Source: Flammeovirgaceae bacterium (lineage in GTDB: Bacteria; Bacteroidota; Bacteroidia; Cytophagales; Cyclobacteriaceae). From it: a stretch of DNA of 8,276 nucleotides. Positions within the stretch are counted from its first letter, which is position 1; the number at the start of each line of letters is the position of its first letter. Where the stretch lies: the NCBI GenBank assembly GCA_003228395.1, contig QIDJ01000223.1, forward strand, positions 1 through 8,276. The letters are read 5' to 3'. The position numbers and the translations under genes were made by a program. Below, in pieces: positions 6,031 through 8,276 of this stretch. Under the pieces are notes generated by a model. That model had not been told where the DNA came from. It saw nothing but the letters and a program-made list of their open reading frames with translations, and searched no databases.

Positions 6031-8276
6031 CTAAAGTTTATTAGAAACATTTTTCAAATTAATTGTAGTTTTTTTATTGGCAGCAATACGATATGTTTTC
6101 TTTTTAAATGTAATAATCGAATCTTTTTCGGGCGTAATCTCACAAACATCATGCTTTACATTGAAATGATAATTTACTCCTTTGAAATCAATGTTAAGAT
6201 CAACGCTTTTCCAATTTTTCGGCAAACCTGGGTTAAGGTTTAAAACTTCTCCCCTTATATCGATGCCGGCGTAGGTTGATAGCGCAATCATTATGGTGCC
6301 AGCCATTACACCGGTATGGATCCCTTCTGCGGTGGTTCCATCCCGGACATCATCAAAATCGCTGGAAAGCGCACCTGAATAAAGGCTCCAGCTAAGTTCA
6401 TCGTCGCCAATAAGTTTTGCCAGTTGAGCATGGACCACCCTGCTTAGTGTTGATCCGTGTGATGTACGTTTTAAATAATAGTCAAGATTTTTTTCTATAT
6501 AACCGGACGGAAGTTCATAACCCATGTCGTCAAGTATTTTGTCAACAGTCTCCCTGGTAAGGTTGTAAAATGTCATCAACGTGTCGGCCTGTTTGACAAC
6601 TTTGAAGTCATCGGCTGATTTACCTTCGGCTTTCAACAGCCTATCCATGCGATACACATTTTTATACTTTTTACGGTAATAATTCCAGTCAAGTTCCTTC
6701 AAATCGAAATATCCATCATATTGCGATATAATCCCTTCCTGATTTACCACCAGATTAATGCCGTGCTGAATATCGTTCCAACGTTGAATTTCATTTTCCG
6801 ATAATGAAATTTTTTCCAATATAGTTCCGGAGTCATCCCGAATCATTTCAATTATTTCAGGAACCTTTCCAAACAGCCAGGCCACCATTAAGTTGGTGTA
6901 GGCATTATCAGTTAATCCTCCTTGTGAGTCACCCGGATAACTTTCGTGAAATTCATCGGGGCCCATAACAGATTTGATGGAGTATTTTCCTGTATTTTCA
7001 TCCGGTTCCGATTTGCTTGCCCAAAACCTTGCAATTTCAAATACTATTTCGGCACCATAGTTTTTCATAAAATCAACATCGCCTGTTGTGTTAACATACT
7101 GCCACACATTGTAAGCAATTGCCAATGAAACATGGCGTTGAAGCGAACTGTGGTCGTCGCCCCACTCACCTGAAACAGGGTTGAGATGCACAACCTGGGT
7201 TTCTTCGCTGCCATCGCTGCCGCTTTGCCAGGGGAACATTGCACCCTTGTAACCATATTCTTTGGCATTTTCCTTTGCTTTTTCCAAACGATGATAGCGG
7301 TACATCAAAATTTGCCTGGCAGTTTCAGGGAAATGAATGTTATAGAACGGAAGTATAAAAAGTTCATCCCAGAAAATATGCCCCCGGTAAGCCTCGCCAT
7401 GTAAACCCCTTGCTGTAATACCTGCATCCGGTTTTCGGTTATGAGGGGAAGCCGAAACCAGTAAATGATAGATGTGTAACCTGATCAGGCGTTGCGACAT
7501 CCTGTCGCCTTCAATTTTAATATCCGCTTTTCTCCAGAGTCCGGCCCACGAACGTTTGCTTGCTGAATACAAAAAGTTAAAATCTACAATTTTTTCCAAC
7601 GCTTTTTTTGCCTCTTTCAATACATCACCATTTGTCTCCAGGGATGAGAAAATGCTCACAATTTTCTGCAGCTCAATACTTTCGCCTTCTTTTATTTCAT
7701 ATTGCACATGCGTATGAACAATGCCTGGTTTGCTGCTAACGGTAAATTGCACTTCTTTATCACAGGCCAGTCTGGCTGCTTCAGCAATTTCAATATTTGA
7801 TTGATTGGTTTTCACCCTGAGGAAAGAAAAATTGGTTGATCCACCCTGATCAACAGGTTCAAGGTGCTTCGAATTCAGGCTTTTGTACCTTTCCACGCCT
7901 TCGTTGATAATAGTGCCATCAAGGGCTGAAGTTATGCGCAGCAAACCCGGGTAGTTTAATGCGGTCAGCCGGTATTTTATAGCTGCCAAATGCGGATTGT
8001 GCATGCTTGCCACTCTTCCCGACTCAACCAGGGTTTTTCGTCCTTTAGCATCGGTAACAATCATCGATCTGGATAGCAAGCCTGTTTTTAAGTTCAAACA
8101 ACGGTTTAATTTTTCAATTTTAACTTTGTTAAGGTCAATCCAGGGTTCGTTTTCAATCTTAAAACGCAGTGTTAGCCAGTTGGGTGCATTTACAAAGTCT
8201 TCGTTGCAAATCTCCCTCCCGCCAATATTCGTAGCCAGCCGGTTGTACAATCCGGTAATGTAGGTACCGGGATAAT
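6031..8276 (-). CDS. Glycoside hydrolase family 65 disaccharide phosphorylase (5' end outside window)
   Basis: The frame runs past the right edge. The TTG at 8248-8250 is not the true start, because the upstream codons read YPGTYITG, part of the conserved GH65 N-terminus. Roughly 50 residues are missing. Numbering from that TTG, the N-terminal beta-sandwich spans about 1-225 and the (alpha/alpha)6 barrel about 250-665, followed by a short beta C-terminal domain. Visible GH65 signatures are RGLHGEAYRGHIFWDELF (281-298), MGPDEFHES (429-437) with Glu433 as the general acid, KQADTLM (553-559), TSHGSTLS (596-603) and GTTAEGIHTG (638-647). The HGST region belongs to the phosphate site of GH65 phosphorylases. 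The family inverts the anomeric carbon: an alpha-glucoside (maltose, trehalose, kojibiose, nigerose or similar) plus phosphate gives beta-glucose 1-phosphate plus glucose or another acceptor. Exact specificity is set by loops after the general acid and cannot be read safely here. A beta-phosphoglucomutase would be expected nearby, possibly right of the window. The kinase gene follows 56 bases downstream. Confidence 0.92.
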   Translation of the reverse strand, partial: YPGTYITGLYNRLATNIGGREICNEDFVNAPNWLTLRFKIENEPWIDLNKVKIEKLNRCLNLKTGLLSRSMIVTDAKGRKTLVESGRVASMHNPHLAAIKYRLTALNYPGLLRITSALDGTIINEGVERYKSLNSKHLEPVDQGGSTNFSFLRVKTNQSNIEIAEAARLACDKEVQFTVSSKPGIVHTHVQYEIKEGESIELQKIVSIFSSLETNGDVLKEAKKALEKIVDFNFLYSASKRSWAGLWRKADIKIEGDRMSQRLIRLHIYHLLVSASPHNRKPDAGITARGLHGEAYRGHIFWDELFILPFYNIHFPETARQILMYRYHRLEKAKENAKEYGYKGAMFPWQSGSDGSEETQVVHLNPVSGEWGDDHSSLQRHVSLAIAYNVWQYVNTTGDVDFMKNYGAEIVFEIARFWASKSEPDENTGKYSIKSVMGPDEFHESYPGDSQGGLTDNAYTNLMVAWLFGKVPEIIEMIRDDSGTILEKISLSENEIQRWNDIQHGINLVVNQEGIISQYDGYFDLKELDWNYYRKKYKNVYRMDRLLKAEGKSADDFKVVKQADTLMTFYNLTRETVDKILDDMGYELPSGYIEKNLDYYLKRTSHGSTLSRVVHAQLAKLIGDDELSWSLYSGALSSDFDDVRDGTTAEGIHTGVMAGTIMIALSTYAGIDIRGEVLNLNPGLPKNWKSVDLNIDFKGVNYHFNVKHDVCEITPEKDSIITFKKKTYRIAANKKTTINLKNVSNKL

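Noticed and set aside
8248..8250. TTG as the start of the GH65 gene
   Set aside because: The frame continues upstream with conserved GH65 residues (YPGTYITG) to the window edge, so the real start lies outside.

Overview
The window looks like a Bacteroidota chromosome fragment. The evidence is a TonB-dependent receptor with an N-terminal carboxypeptidase-D-like regulatory domain, a DUF4249 lipoprotein coupled directly behind it, few recognisable Shine-Dalgarno sequences, and a GC content of about 40-50% in the lines I counted by hand. The genus cannot be read from the sequence.

Layout. (1) Positions 1-1184, plus strand: the C-terminal part of a tetratricopeptide-repeat (TPR) protein whose start lies left of the window. 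(2) 1185-1783: about 600 bases with no convincing gene, between convergent genes. It carries several short inverted repeats, three near-identical 13-base elements and a small tandem repeat. (3) 1784-5043, minus strand: a two-gene unit, TonB-dependent outer-membrane receptor then DUF4249 lipoprotein, with the stop of the first 2 nt from the ATG of the second. (4) 5044-5302: a spacer with a good hairpin-plus-T-tract terminator for the genes to its right and a 7-G run. (5) 5303-8276, minus strand: a uridine-kinase/PRK-type P-loop kinase lies 56 bases downstream of a glycoside hydrolase family 65 (GH65) enzyme whose N-terminus runs off the right edge.

How the genes work together. The receptor and lipoprotein probably form an outer-membrane uptake complex driven by TonB, with unknown cargo. 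The GH65 enzyme probably splits an alpha-linked glucose disaccharide in the cytoplasm using phosphate, giving beta-glucose 1-phosphate, and the kinase is likely co-transcribed with it. The terminator separates the two minus-strand units, so nothing shows that the receptor imports the GH65 substrate. Nothing visible resembles a defence system, CRISPR array, RNA gene or intact insertion sequence. The least explained stretch is the repeat-rich spacer at about 1270-1720, followed by the GH65-kinase pairing.
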